Of a stretch of 64,000 nt of DNA, positions 54,854 to 63,889 are shown piece by piece. Under the pieces are notes generated by a model. That model was not told where the DNA came from. It ran no database searches and saw nothing but the letters and a program-made list of their open reading frames with translations. Origin of the DNA: an uncultured Myxococcales bacterium (GTDB lineage: Bacteria > Myxococcota_A > UBA9042); NCBI GenBank assembly GCA_903842345.1, contig CAIMLR010000028.1:248001-312000 (forward strand). Reading direction: 5' to 3'. Both the position numbers and the translations under genes were made by a program. How positions within the stretch are numbered: the first letter of the stretch is position 1; each line of letters begins with the position of its first letter.

Positions 54854-56145
54854 CGTTGTTTCTCCGTCACTTGGTTCAGAATCTTCGCCAGACTCGCCGC
54901 CGCTTCCGGCGCCGTCAAGCCCGCCACGCTGCGATCCACCACGCGCTGTCGTCCCGCGGCAAACGCGCGGGCAATGTACTGCGCCATGCCTTCCGTGTCC
55001 CGAATCGCGAACTGTGCGCCCGCGTCGTGTTCCTGCAAGATGCCGCCCGACTCCGGATTGTCGCTGACCGACAGGATAGGTCGCCGCGCGCCGAGGTAGT
55101 CGTAGAATTTGCTGGCAATCCGCTGATCCGCGTTTGGCTCCGCAATGTAGACGAGCAAATCCGCGGCGTGGCACAGCGCGCCGACCTTGTGATACGGCAC
55201 CGGTGGCTCCGGCTTCATCAGGTCGCGCACGCCCAGCTGTTCCGCCAACTGCAGCGCGTCGTCGCCATAGCCGCCCGTGGAGACGACCTGGATGGCATTG
55301 CGTGGCACGCCAAGCTCCAGCGCGCGCGCCAGCGCCCGCACCAGCGGATCCGCGACCCGAAAGCGCGAGAAATTGCCCAAATGCAGGAGCGTGTAGCGGT
55401 CAAACCCGGGATGCGTGCCGTGGCTGACCAGCTCAGCGTCATAGAAATTGCGGATCAGCGAGAACTTGTCGCGCGGCATCTCCGGGTAGAACGCGTGGTA
55501 GTCGTCCAGGGAAACCTGCGTGTTGATGACCATGTGCGCGGCGTTCTCCACGCAGAAGCGCTCCAATCGGTCCTCCAGCCACAGCTGCGGCTTGGGGCGC
55601 CGCGGCCGCCGCAGCTTGCACGGCGCCCAGATGTCGCGGAAATCCTGGATCAGCGGCAGCCCCGTCTTGCGGTGCAACTGCGCGCCAACGACCGACGCCG
55701 CGAACGGGTCCGCGTTCACCACGATTGCCTCGATCTGCGGATCCGCCTTGAGGATCGCCAGCGCGGCGCGGTACGCCCACGGCATGTCCGGGCTGTGTTC
55801 ACCCAGCGGCAGCAGCTCCGGGTCTTGCAGCCACTTGGGCAGCAGCCGTTCATGCAGCGGTTTGGCGCGGGCCACAGGATTGCCCTGGCGCTTTTTGGCC
55901 AGCTCGCCGGACTGCAGCGCGGCCCACGTCGGCGCCGCGCGGTGGCTGTAGTTGTAGTGCACGGGCACTTCCGGCGGCACGAACTTGGCCAGCTCGGGAT
56001 CCATCCCGTCGCTCGGCCACAGGTCGGCCAGCACCACGGGCAGCCACCCCTGCGCCGGCAGATGACGGACAAATTTCAGCGGCCGCAGCGCGCCAACTTG
56101 GCTCTGCGGCGGAAAATACGGCGTGATGAACAGGAACTTGCGCAT
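54850..56145 (-). CDS. GT4-like glycosyltransferase
   Basis: The 431-residue protein has the GT-B fold of retaining glycosyltransferases: MRKFLFITPYFPPQSQVGALRPLKF-type opening (TPYFPPQSQVGALRPLKF), PLIQDFRDIWAP, a second Rossmann domain from about residue 240 with LLHLGNFSRFR, and donor-binding AEPNADQRIASKFYDYLGA. It lacks a membrane segment and would work at the cytoplasmic face. Its start lies 3 bases after the stop of the GT32-like gene and its stop overlaps the aminotransferase start. Confidence 0.87.
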   Translation of the reverse strand: MRKFLFITPYFPPQSQVGALRPLKFVRHLPAQGWLPVVLADLWPSDGMDPELAKFVPPEVPVHYNYSHRAAPTWAALQSGELAKKRQGNPVARAKPLHERLLPKWLQDPELLPLGEHSPDMPWAYRAALAILKADPQIEAIVVNADPFAASVVGAQLHRKTGLPLIQDFRDIWAPCKLRRPRRPKPQLWLEDRLERFCVENAAHMVINTQVSLDDYHAFYPEMPRDKFSLIRNFYDAELVSHGTHPGFDRYTLLHLGNFSRFRVADPLVRALARALELGVPRNAIQVVSTGGYGDDALQLAEQLGVRDLMKPEPPVPYHKVGALCHAADLLVYIAEPNADQRIASKFYDYLGARRPILSVSDNPESGGILQEHDAGAQFAIRDTEGMAQYIARAFAAGRQRVVDRSVAGLTAPEAAASLAKILNQVTEKQR

Positions 56146-56148
56146 CGC

Positions 56149-57114
56149 TCAGTGCACTCCGACAAGTTGCGCCAATTCCGGCAGCCACGGTTCCACAAGC
56201 TCGGCGAGCCAGCTCTGGCGCCCGGGACCCAGCAGCCATTCCGCGTCGATCGGCTGGCCCAACTGCCGCGCGAGCACGGAGTCGTACAGATGCACAAGCA
56301 GCGACTGCGGCTCCGGCTGCAGCGGCTGACCGGGGTGGCGCGGACGCAACACGGCGCCGCAGATCTCCGGCGCCAGCGGGAAGAACGCGGCGGGCGGCAG
56401 GAGCGTCAGACCGGGAATCGACTGGTTCTGCGTCTCCGCCTCGAGCAGCCGCGGCCCGAGTTCGTACAACTCCAGCGCTTGGGCGGTCGGCATCGCGACG
56501 ATGCGCTCCAGCAACCGCAACAGAACCGGGGAATGCGGGGCAAAGCCGAGGACGGCGTTGTTGCACGCCTCGTCAAACAGCTGGTCAACCAGCCGGAACT
56601 GCGCCACGGCCCGCGGCGAACGGCGAACGACCTCGCGCAGGCCCATGAGCGCCCCCGCGCGTGCCCACGTGAACGGGGAACGGCTGGTCATGACCTTGGC
56701 CGGCAGGCAGACGTGCTCCAGCCCCGCGACGCCATCCAGCGCCCACAGCGGCGTGAACGGCTGCAGCGCAATCACGTCCGTGTCGACGTAGAGACCGCCG
56801 TGCTGCCAGAGGATTTGCAGACGCAGGAGGTCTGCCTTGGCGGCAGGTTTCTGCAAACGCGCCATCAGGTCGGCGAGCTGCGTCTGCATCGCGTCCGGCA
56901 GGTCGTGGAGATCCGGCGGCGTGAAATCGAGCGTGAACCGCGGCTGGCGCTTCAGATCAGCGACGAGCCGGTCCTCCGCCAGCGCGCCCGAACTGCCGTG
57001 CAGCACAACGCGCTCCGCCTGCGCCCGCGCCAATAGCGCACGCACGGCCACCCAGACGAGCGCGGGCAGGCGCGGACCGAGCCAAATCAAGTGAATAACG
57101 CGCGGAATGGCCAT
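56149..57114 (-). CDS. GT32-type glycosyltransferase with a DXD motif
   Basis: The 321-residue protein begins IPRVIHLIWLGPRLP, the 'PKxIHxxW'-like signature of GT32/OCH1-like enzymes. A DXD nucleotide-sugar motif sits at YVDTDV (Asp111, Asp113) after AKADLLRLQILWQHGGL. The later LLPPAAFFPL fits the family. The ATG at 57114 lies one base before the stop of the upstream GT gene, so it is coupled. It probably adds a hexose or amino sugar to the glycan. Confidence 0.88.
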   Translation of the reverse strand: MAIPRVIHLIWLGPRLPALVWVAVRALLARAQAERVVLHGSSGALAEDRLVADLKRQPRFTLDFTPPDLHDLPDAMQTQLADLMARLQKPAAKADLLRLQILWQHGGLYVDTDVIALQPFTPLWALDGVAGLEHVCLPAKVMTSRSPFTWARAGALMGLREVVRRSPRAVAQFRLVDQLFDEACNNAVLGFAPHSPVLLRLLERIVAMPTAQALELYELGPRLLEAETQNQSIPGLTLLPPAAFFPLAPEICGAVLRPRHPGQPLQPEPQSLLVHLYDSVLARQLGQPIDAEWLLGPGRQSWLAELVEPWLPELAQLVGVH

Positions 57115-57115
57115 G

Positions 57116-58513
57116 TCAGGGTTGCGCGGCTCCCGGGAGGGCGGGGGAATCGGGCAGCGCGTCGAGCCGGAAGCCGGTCGGAACCTGATAGTCGTCCTTG
57201 GCGCCGCGCAGCGACGACAGTGCGACAAGAGCGCCCTGCAGGCCCCACCACGGCAGCAAATGGCGGTTGACCATGCGCACCCAGTCCCTGGGCGAACGCC
57301 GGTCGAAGCGCTGCGGCGGATGCGCCGCGATGTGCGCCTGCGCCGACGCATAGGCCGCTTCATACTGCGCGTACACAACGTCTGGCGCCACGCGCTCACG
57401 CGCCCGGATGGCCGCGCGTTGGCCAAAAGCGGCGCGCTCGTCGGCGTTTGCCAGCATGTGGTACAGCGCGTCGCCGAGCCGATCGTGCGCACCTGCCCCC
57501 GACGCCACCAGAATCCCGTCGTGACCGTCCTTGACCTGAAACGCCACGCCCATCTTGTCATCGATCGCGACGACCGGCACGCCGCACCACAGCGCTTCCG
57601 AGATCACCTGGCCATACGTCTCCGTCAGCGAGGCGTAAGCGAACACGTCGGCGTGGCCGTAGTAGTGCCGCAGATCGCGGTGGGCCTTTTCACCAGGAAA
57701 ATCGCAGCGGTGGGCAATGCCCAGCCGTTCTGTCTGCTTGACCAGCGCTTTGTGCTCCTGGCCGTCGCCGACAAGCGTCAGCGACGCGTTGGGCAGGCGC
57801 GGCAGCACGTGGCTGGCAAACACCTGAATCACCTTGTCGATGTCCTTTTCACGGGCGTGGCGGCACACCACGATCACGCGTCCGCCCTTGGGAAACTCCG
57901 GCTTGAACGGATCGGGACCGAGCGGCTGGTCAAAAATCGCCACGTCGATGGGCCGCGGAATCGTGTGCAACGGCACATCCAGACCAAAATCCTTCCAGTA
58001 ATCCGCGAGCGCCTGGCATTGCACGATCAGACCGTCGCCCGAATTGTACGTCTTGGCGAACGATGCCTCCACGGCCGGCGCGAGCTTGGACCACGCGTTG
58101 CGGATCGCCTCGACCTCATACAGCTTGTTCGGCAGGAGGTGCTGGGCAAAGCCGGGCAGGTAGATCGTGTTCGTCGACAGGCAGGGAATCCCGTGCATTT
58201 CCCGCATCATCGGCGCCCAGTGCATCAGCAGGCTGTTGGCGTGCGAGTGGATGATGTCGAATTTCTGCGTGTTGTCGAACGCGCTCGGCGGCCAGGCAAA
58301 CGGCATCTGCACGCCGGGATGCGCGCGAAACGTCAGCGAGTTGAGGAACAGCGACCCCGGCGTCGCCGGCGGATCGTTCTTGCCGGGGCGCGGTCCGACA
58401 ATCGTCACGGTGTGGCCGCGATTTTCCATGTAGCGCTTCAGCGCCTGCGTCGCGAGCGACGGGCCGCAGGCAAAGCTGACGACGGGGTAGTCGGTCAAAA
58501 TCGCAATATTCAC
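57116..58513 (-). CDS. GT4-family glycosyltransferase
   Basis: The 465-residue protein starts at a GTG at 58513 (AGAGG upstream) overlapping the deacetylase stop. It has the GT4 layout: NIAILTDYPVVSFACGPSLA at the N-terminus, FDIIHSHANSLLMHW, IPRPIDVAIFDQP, RVIVVCRHAREKDIDKVIQVF, and the EX7E region with YASLTETYGQVISEALWCGVPVVA. The C-terminal 70 residues are unusual in containing a long basic segment (RRSPRDWVRMVNRHLLPWWG). It would act on a glycolipid or polyprenyl-linked acceptor. Confidence 0.9.
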   Translation of the reverse strand: MNIAILTDYPVVSFACGPSLATQALKRYMENRGHTVTIVGPRPGKNDPPATPGSLFLNSLTFRAHPGVQMPFAWPPSAFDNTQKFDIIHSHANSLLMHWAPMMREMHGIPCLSTNTIYLPGFAQHLLPNKLYEVEAIRNAWSKLAPAVEASFAKTYNSGDGLIVQCQALADYWKDFGLDVPLHTIPRPIDVAIFDQPLGPDPFKPEFPKGGRVIVVCRHAREKDIDKVIQVFASHVLPRLPNASLTLVGDGQEHKALVKQTERLGIAHRCDFPGEKAHRDLRHYYGHADVFAYASLTETYGQVISEALWCGVPVVAIDDKMGVAFQVKDGHDGILVASGAGAHDRLGDALYHMLANADERAAFGQRAAIRARERVAPDVVYAQYEAAYASAQAHIAAHPPQRFDRRSPRDWVRMVNRHLLPWWGLQGALVALSSLRGAKDDYQVPTGFRLDALPDSPALPGAAQP

Positions 58514-59349
58514 GGGAGGACCTCTTGGTAGCGACTGGGGATGGCGTTGGCCTGCCAGCGTGTGACAACGCGGGTGATGGCTTGGCGCAAGTGCGCGGAA
58601 CGGTAGTCGTTCGGGTGGATGGCGAGGCGCGAGACGGCCTGACGGGGCAGAATGCGGCTTGTCACTTCTGCGGCGCCGATGGAGCCCCACACGCGCGCGG
58701 GGGTGCGCGAGGCAAAGCTCAGCGCGGGGCTGAATAGTGCTGCGCCGCGGCTGGGCCAAATGCGCAACTGATCTTCGCAGAAGCTCAATCCGGCGTCGGC
58801 GACCGCGCGCCGGACGTCGGCGTTTTGCAGCCAAGCCGGCGCGACAAAGCCGGTCGGCCGCACGTCAAGCGCTTCCTGGAGCACGCCCAGGCCATTGGCG
58901 AGTCGCGCGGCGGCGTCGGCGTAGGACAGACCGTGGAACTCGCCCTCGCCCGCCGTCAGCATCGCGGCGGCCAGCTTGCGACCGGCGGACTGCGGCTGGG
59001 TATCGGCCAGATGGTAATAGCCGTGCAGGAGGATTTCGTCGTCCGGCGTCAGCGCCCGCCGCAGTCGCGCGCAGAACGCCGGGTAGGCGCGCAGGTCGGC
59101 GTGGCCGTGGAAATCGGGCACCACGAGCATCGCCAACCGCGTGACGCCCAGCGCACGCAGGTGGTCGATCGCCGCAAAAACCAAGTCTTCCTTGGCGGGC
59201 GTGACATCGTGCAAGCTGTAGAGCGCGCGATGCGCGGAAGCTGTAGCCATGGCCCGTCGGATGTGCAAGATGCGTGCCAGCCAGCGTTGCAGGGCAGCCA
59301 CTGTACTTACGCGAACTTGCGAGTGATGGCGGAGGACCAAGTGGAGCAC
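58510..59349 (-). CDS. Polysaccharide deacetylase-like protein (DUF2334)
   Basis: The 279-residue protein has the NodB-like metal-site motifs of the DUF2334 group: YSLHDVTP (His-Asp) near residue 45, LLHGYYHLAD (His-x3-His) near 106, and later LAIHPNDYRS. Such enzymes remove N- or O-acetyl groups from glycans. It opens the glycan operon, with the stop overlapping the next gene (GTGA). The GTG at 59349 has GGAG upstream; an ATG at 59250 just before HRALYSLHDV is the alternative start and would match the family length better. Confidence 0.82.
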   Translation of the reverse strand: MLHLVLRHHSQVRVSTVAALQRWLARILHIRRAMATASAHRALYSLHDVTPAKEDLVFAAIDHLRALGVTRLAMLVVPDFHGHADLRAYPAFCARLRRALTPDDEILLHGYYHLADTQPQSAGRKLAAAMLTAGEGEFHGLSYADAAARLANGLGVLQEALDVRPTGFVAPAWLQNADVRRAVADAGLSFCEDQLRIWPSRGAALFSPALSFASRTPARVWGSIGAAEVTSRILPRQAVSRLAIHPNDYRSAHLRQAITRVVTRWQANAIPSRYQEVLP

Positions 59350-59448
59350 GGTTGCTCCATGTGGCCGCGGACGGCGGAATCATACTCCAAGGCGCGGCAA
59401 ACGGACAGATCGACGAACGGAGCGCACATGCTGACCGCGCTTTTGGCT

Positions 59449-59477
59449 TTCAGCGCACGGGGCAGACCTGCTATCGT
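59449..59477 (+). promoter_or_regulatory. Sigma70-type promoter for the metalloprotease gene
   Basis: TTCAGC (59449-59454) and TATCGT (59472-59477) are 17 bp apart, 44 bases before the start codon at 59522. The -10 is identical to that at 29390-29395. Confidence 0.4.
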
Positions 59478-59521
59478 CCGCGCAGACTGAGCGTTCCCGG
59501 ACGGTCCGGCGGTAGGTACAC

Positions 59522-62500
59522 GTGCGCGCATTGGGCCGATTGTCAGCTTTGGGCCTCGTTGCGTTCTTCGCGAGCGTCGCACTGGGTGGCTGCGGCTTGT
59601 TGCACAAGGCCGCGGCCGACGTGGAAGAGGATCCCACCGTTGTCGACGACACAACCGACGCGGATGCTGACCTGAGCGATGCGGATGCCGCCGACGACGC
59701 GGGCGATGGCGCAGCAGACGTCCCCGATGCCACCGATGCCCACGATGCTGCGGCCGCCAAGGATGCGGGCAAAGACGCCGCCCACGATGTGGCGAAGGCC
59801 GCTGCGGATGCACTGGACGCGGGCGACGGGCAGGGCGATGCGCCAGACATCGCCGTCGATGCCGCGAGCCAGGATGTGCCGGATGCGGGGCCACCGGTAT
59901 GCACCGCCGGGCAAATCGCCGCGTGCAACGACAAGAGCGCCTGCACCGATGACACGTGCGACGCCATTTTTGGCTGCAACCACGTCTACAACGAGGCAGC
60001 CTGCGACGACGGCTCCGCATGCACCAGCGGCGACACCTGCAAGGACGGCCAATGCCTGGGCAGCGTCATCACCTGCGACGACGGCAAGGGCTGCACCAGC
60101 GACGTCTGCAAGCCGAGCTTTGGCTGCATCCATCAGAACGCGACGGGGCCTTGCGATGACGGCAACATCTGCACCACGGCGGAGAACTGCAAGGCCGGCT
60201 CGTGCATCGGTGGCTCACCGGCCGATTGCAGTGATGGCATCGCGTGCACGCTGGACACGTGCGATCCCGCGGTGGGCTGCCAGCACACCTCCGGCGACGG
60301 ACCTTGCGACGATGGCAGCTACTGCACCGTGGGCGAGACCTGCACCGGCGGCGTCTGCGGCGGCGGCAGCGCGGCGCTCTGCAACGACGGCAATGACTGC
60401 ACGAGCGACGGCTGCGACCCGCCGTCCGGCTGCACCTTCACCGTGCTTTCCGGTGCGTGCGACGACTCCGATCCGTGCTCGACCCAGGACGTGTGCAAAG
60501 GCGGCAACTGCGCCGGCGTGCCGCTCGTCTGCGTGCCCGCCGACGTGTGTCACGGCGCCGGCGTGTGCGTGTCCAAGACCGGGACGTGCAATCCGGTCAA
60601 CGCGCCCGACGGGGTGCCCTGCAACGACGGCTTCGCGTGCACGACGGGCGACACATGCACGGGCGGGGCGTGCGTTGGCGCAAACCAGTGCGACGACGAC
60701 GACGTGTGCACGCTTGACGCATGCGCGAAGGTTGGCGGCTGCAGCCACACGGCGAGCTGCACGGTCGGCGGCGCGGTGACCGGCCTGGCCAGCGCGGGCC
60801 TGACGCTGAAGAGCGGCGCCCACATCGTCGCGCTCACCCAGGATGGGCCGTTCACGCTGAGCGGCGGCTTCGGCAACGGCGGCAACTACTTCACGACGAT
60901 CGCGAGTTCACCTTTGAGCCCGCCGCAACGGTGCACGGTCGTCCGCGGCTCGGGCGCGATCCGCGGCGGCAACGTCGCCGACATCGCGGTCACGTGTTCA
61001 GGCTGTGGCGACGGCGCGGTCGGTCCCGATCCCGCAACGCGCATCGATGTGGAATGGCTGGCCAACACGGCGACGCCGGCGCCGGAGTTCATGGATTGCT
61101 CGCTCAACGGCGCGCAGCTGCTTCACGTCAACGCCGCGACGCCCGATCAGTACTGCGACACGCTGATTCACCGCGAGCTCCTCACCGATCCGCTGACCTT
61201 GGCTGCGCTGACGCCGGGCAAGAACGCGCTTTCGTGCCAATTCGCCCAGAACATGGCGTGGATCGTGGCGACGGTGCGGCACGCATCCGGGCGGAGCGAG
61301 CAGGTCGTCGTGTATGATTATCCGGGCGACGCGGGCGGCCTCACGGACGCCATCCGCCGCAACAGCGCGTGCCCCGGCTACGACACGCCAGGCAAGGTCT
61401 CCGCGATCCTGACCGTCCAGCAATCGGAGACGTGCGACGACGGCAACCTGGACGAAGGCGACGGCTGTTCGTCCGTCTGCCTGCCGGAGAGCTGCACGAC
61501 CGGCGTGGATGGCGACAAGGATGGCCTGGACGACTGCTACGAAACCGCGACTGGCGTCTTTGTCGACGAGACCCACACGGGAACTTCCCCGCTGCTCTGG
61601 GACACCGATGGCGACGGGCTCGGCGACGGCGACGAATTGCTTGGCACGGCGGGCGGCCTGAACCTGGCCGCGCTTGGCGCCAATCCGCTGCGCCAGGATG
61701 TCTTTGTCGAGGCGGATTGGATGGAGGACGACGCGGATTGCGCGCTCCACACCCATCAAATCACGCCGGGCGCCGAGGCGATGGCGGTCCAGATGTTCGC
61801 CAACGCGCCGCACGTGAACCCGGACGGCAGCACCGGCATCGCGCTCCACATTGACTACGGCCAGGGCGGCGTCTGGCAGGGCGGCGGCAAGGCGGGCACG
61901 ACGATTGAATTGCCGCCAGACATTGGCCCCGACCTCGCCGCGATCAAAGCGAGCCACTTCGCGGGGAACCGGCTCGGCTATTTCCACTACGCGCTGATGA
62001 TGCACAGCTTGGGCCCCACGGCGGGCGGGATCGGCGAGATCACGGGCGACGATTTCATCGTGGCCAGCGGCGGCTGCGACGTGTGCTACAAGTGCCAGGG
62101 CACGGCGATTCCCGGCCATCTGCCCATCGAGGCGTTCTGCCACGAACTCGGCCACAACCTCGGCTTGGGCCATGGCGGCGACAGCGCGTGCAACGGCAAG
62201 GCCAACTATCCGTCCATCATGAACTACCGCCACGCGTATTTTGGCATCGATGGCGATTGCGACGACCAGCCGGACGGGACGCTCGACTACTCGCGCGGCG
62301 ACCGCACGCCGCTGGACGAGAAAGCGCTGAACGAGGCCGATGGCGTGTGCAGCGGCTTCTGGATCGACTGGAACAATGACGGCAAGGTCACGCCCAAAGT
62401 GCTCAAGGACCTGAACGGCGAGTTCAACGCCACCTGCCCCGGCGGCATCTACAGCGCGTTCACCGACCACGACGACTGGGGCACGTTGAGCTTCAGCGGC

Positions 62501-62596
62501 GTGACCTCGGGCGTCGCTGCGGCGGTCGGCGCGGGGCGAAAGGCGCAGGTCTGCTACGACGACCCGGGCTCCGTGGCCAAGCGCCAGCCGCGGTAG
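59522..62596 (+). CDS. Cys-rich metalloprotease-like lipoprotein
   Basis: The 1024-residue protein starts at a GTG at 59522. A type II signal peptide ends in LGGC (Cys24), followed by an Asp/Ala linker of about 100 residues. From about 125 to 415 run roughly ten Cys-rich units such as CDDGSACTSGDTCKDGQC. The myxobacterial motif CDDGNLDEGDGCSSVC lies near 640, and a Ca-binding DTDGDGLGDGDE follows near 695. The catalytic zinc site HELGHNLGLGH starts at residue 874 with a Met-turn-like SIMNYRH about 25 residues on, as in metzincin proteases. The fold of the catalytic part is not determined. It would be a cell-surface protease, perhaps for prey or matrix digestion. Confidence 0.87.
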   Translation: MRALGRLSALGLVAFFASVALGGCGLLHKAAADVEEDPTVVDDTTDADADLSDADAADDAGDGAADVPDATDAHDAAAAKDAGKDAAHDVAKAAADALDAGDGQGDAPDIAVDAASQDVPDAGPPVCTAGQIAACNDKSACTDDTCDAIFGCNHVYNEAACDDGSACTSGDTCKDGQCLGSVITCDDGKGCTSDVCKPSFGCIHQNATGPCDDGNICTTAENCKAGSCIGGSPADCSDGIACTLDTCDPAVGCQHTSGDGPCDDGSYCTVGETCTGGVCGGGSAALCNDGNDCTSDGCDPPSGCTFTVLSGACDDSDPCSTQDVCKGGNCAGVPLVCVPADVCHGAGVCVSKTGTCNPVNAPDGVPCNDGFACTTGDTCTGGACVGANQCDDDDVCTLDACAKVGGCSHTASCTVGGAVTGLASAGLTLKSGAHIVALTQDGPFTLSGGFGNGGNYFTTIASSPLSPPQRCTVVRGSGAIRGGNVADIAVTCSGCGDGAVGPDPATRIDVEWLANTATPAPEFMDCSLNGAQLLHVNAATPDQYCDTLIHRELLTDPLTLAALTPGKNALSCQFAQNMAWIVATVRHASGRSEQVVVYDYPGDAGGLTDAIRRNSACPGYDTPGKVSAILTVQQSETCDDGNLDEGDGCSSVCLPESCTTGVDGDKDGLDDCYETATGVFVDETHTGTSPLLWDTDGDGLGDGDELLGTAGGLNLAALGANPLRQDVFVEADWMEDDADCALHTHQITPGAEAMAVQMFANAPHVNPDGSTGIALHIDYGQGGVWQGGGKAGTTIELPPDIGPDLAAIKASHFAGNRLGYFHYALMMHSLGPTAGGIGEITGDDFIVASGGCDVCYKCQGTAIPGHLPIEAFCHELGHNLGLGHGGDSACNGKANYPSIMNYRHAYFGIDGDCDDQPDGTLDYSRGDRTPLDEKALNEADGVCSGFWIDWNNDGKVTPKVLKDLNGEFNATCPGGIYSAFTDHDDWGTLSFSGVTSGVAAAVGAGRKAQVCYDDPGSVAKRQPR

Positions 62597-62638
62597 CGTG
62601 ACGCTTTCGCGGCGATCCTGTGACGGGGCCGTTGGCCC

Positions 62639-62667
62639 TTGCGTCACGCGCGGGTTGTCCCTACTCT
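62639..62667 (+). promoter_or_regulatory. Sigma70-type promoter for speD
   Basis: TTGCGT (62639-62644) and TACTCT (62662-62667) are 17 bp apart, 53 bases before the ATG at 62720. GAGGAG at 62705-62710 is the likely ribosome-binding site. Confidence 0.5.
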
Positions 62668-62719
62668 CGCGCCGCCCGCGTCCGGCGCGGCAACCAGACG
62701 TGATGAGGAGTTGTACGGG

Positions 62720-63559
62720 ATGCCAACGGTCAAGCCGCTCAAGAAGCTGCGCCTGCAAGGGTTCAACAACCTGACCAAGACGCTCAGCTTCAACATCTAC
62801 GACATCTGCTATGCCCGCACGGCGGCGCACCGCAACGAGTACATCGCGTACATTGACGAGGCGTACAACGCCGAGCGGCTCACGGAAATCCTCGAGAACG
62901 TCGCCAAGATCATCGGCGCGAATCTGCTGAACGTGGCGCGTCAGGACTACGATCCGCAGGGGGCGAGCGTCACGATGCTGATCTCCGAGGATCCCATCGA
63001 GAGCGACGAATCGGACGACGATGGGGAGGAGGCGCCCGGACCGCTCGTCGTGACCAAGACCAAGAAAGACTCCGTGGTTGGCCACCTGGACAAGAGCCAC
63101 ATCACGGTGCACACCTATCCCGAGAGCCATCCCGACAACGGCATTTCGACCTTTCGCGCCGACATCGACGTCTCGACCTGCGGGCGGATTTCTCCTCTGA
63201 AAGCGCTGAATTACCTGCTGCACAGCTTTGAGTCGGACATCGTCACCATCGACTACCGCGTCCGCGGCTTCACGCGCGACGTCAGCGGCAAGAAGTTCTA
63301 TATCGACCACAAGATCAACTCGATCCAGAACTTCATCGCCAAGGAAACGCGGCACCGCTACCAGATGATCGACGTCAACGTCTATCAGGAAAACATCTTT
63401 CATACCAAGATGTTGCTGAAGGATTTCAAGCTCGACACGTACCTGTTTGGCACCGGCGCGGATACGCTGACCGATGACGAGCAGAAGACGGTGGAGAAGC
63501 GGCTGACGCGCGAGATGCTGGAGATTTTCTACGGTCGGCGCATCAAGAAGGGCGCCTGA
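62720..63559 (+). CDS. speD: S-adenosylmethionine decarboxylase proenzyme
   Basis: The 279-residue protein decarboxylates S-adenosylmethionine to the aminopropyl donor for spermidine. It resembles the E. coli-type (class 1A) proenzyme closely along the chain: [75 protein letters not shown] and [16 protein letters not shown]. The Ser that becomes the pyruvoyl cofactor after self-cleavage is Ser126, in [12 protein letters not shown]. An acidic insert ([14 protein letters not shown]) lies between the two chains. No speE is seen beside it. It is a single-gene unit. Confidence 0.95.
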   Translation: MPTVKPLKKLRLQGFNNLTKTLSFNIYDICYARTAAHRNEYIAYIDEAYNAERLTEILENVAKIIGANLLNVARQDYDPQGASVTMLISEDPIESDESDDDGEEAPGPLVVTKTKKDSVVGHLDKSHITVHTYPESHPDNGISTFRADIDVSTCGRISPLKALNYLLHSFESDIVTIDYRVRGFTRDVSGKKFYIDHKINSIQNFIAKETRHRYQMIDVNVYQENIFHTKMLLKDFKLDTYLFGTGADTLTDDEQKTVEKRLTREMLEIFYGRRIKKGA

Positions 63560-63574
63560 GCGTCGCGCGCCACG

Positions 63575-63889
63575 TTACTTGAACAGATAGAACTTCTCGT
63601 TTTCACCGAGCATTCCGAGTTCGGCGCGAATCGTCTGGCGGCGCACGTCCGCGCGGCCGGCAAACGCGCCGAGTCGCGACTGCAGCTCCTCGCCGCGCAT
63701 CTTCTGTTCCAGCAGCTGTTCTTCCAGGCGCACAAGCTCGGCGCGGCGGTCATCGACGCTGCCCTTGGCCGTCCACGAATGCCACAGGCCCACCGCGCTG
63801 ACGACGGCGAAAATCGTGAACAGCATCAAGCGGATGCCGTGCCACAGGACCCGAAACATCGTCGCGATTTTCTTGCGCCAGCTCGCCAT
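63575..63889 (-). CDS. FtsB/DivIC-like septum formation protein
   Basis: The 104-residue protein starts at the ATG at 63889 (GAGG about 6 bases upstream). One membrane helix (LMLFTIFAVVSAVGLW, about 20-37) is followed by a coiled coil (RRAELVRLEEQLLEQKMRGEELQSRL) and a short tail with RAELGMLGENEKFYL. This is the size and plan of FtsB/DivIC-family proteins, bitopic members of the divisome. The end motif 'E.gy/l...Ge...' is typical. It converges on speD, with 15 bases between the stops. Confidence 0.82.
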   Translation of the reverse strand: MASWRKKIATMFRVLWHGIRLMLFTIFAVVSAVGLWHSWTAKGSVDDRRAELVRLEEQLLEQKMRGEELQSRLGAFAGRADVRRQTIRAELGMLGENEKFYLFK

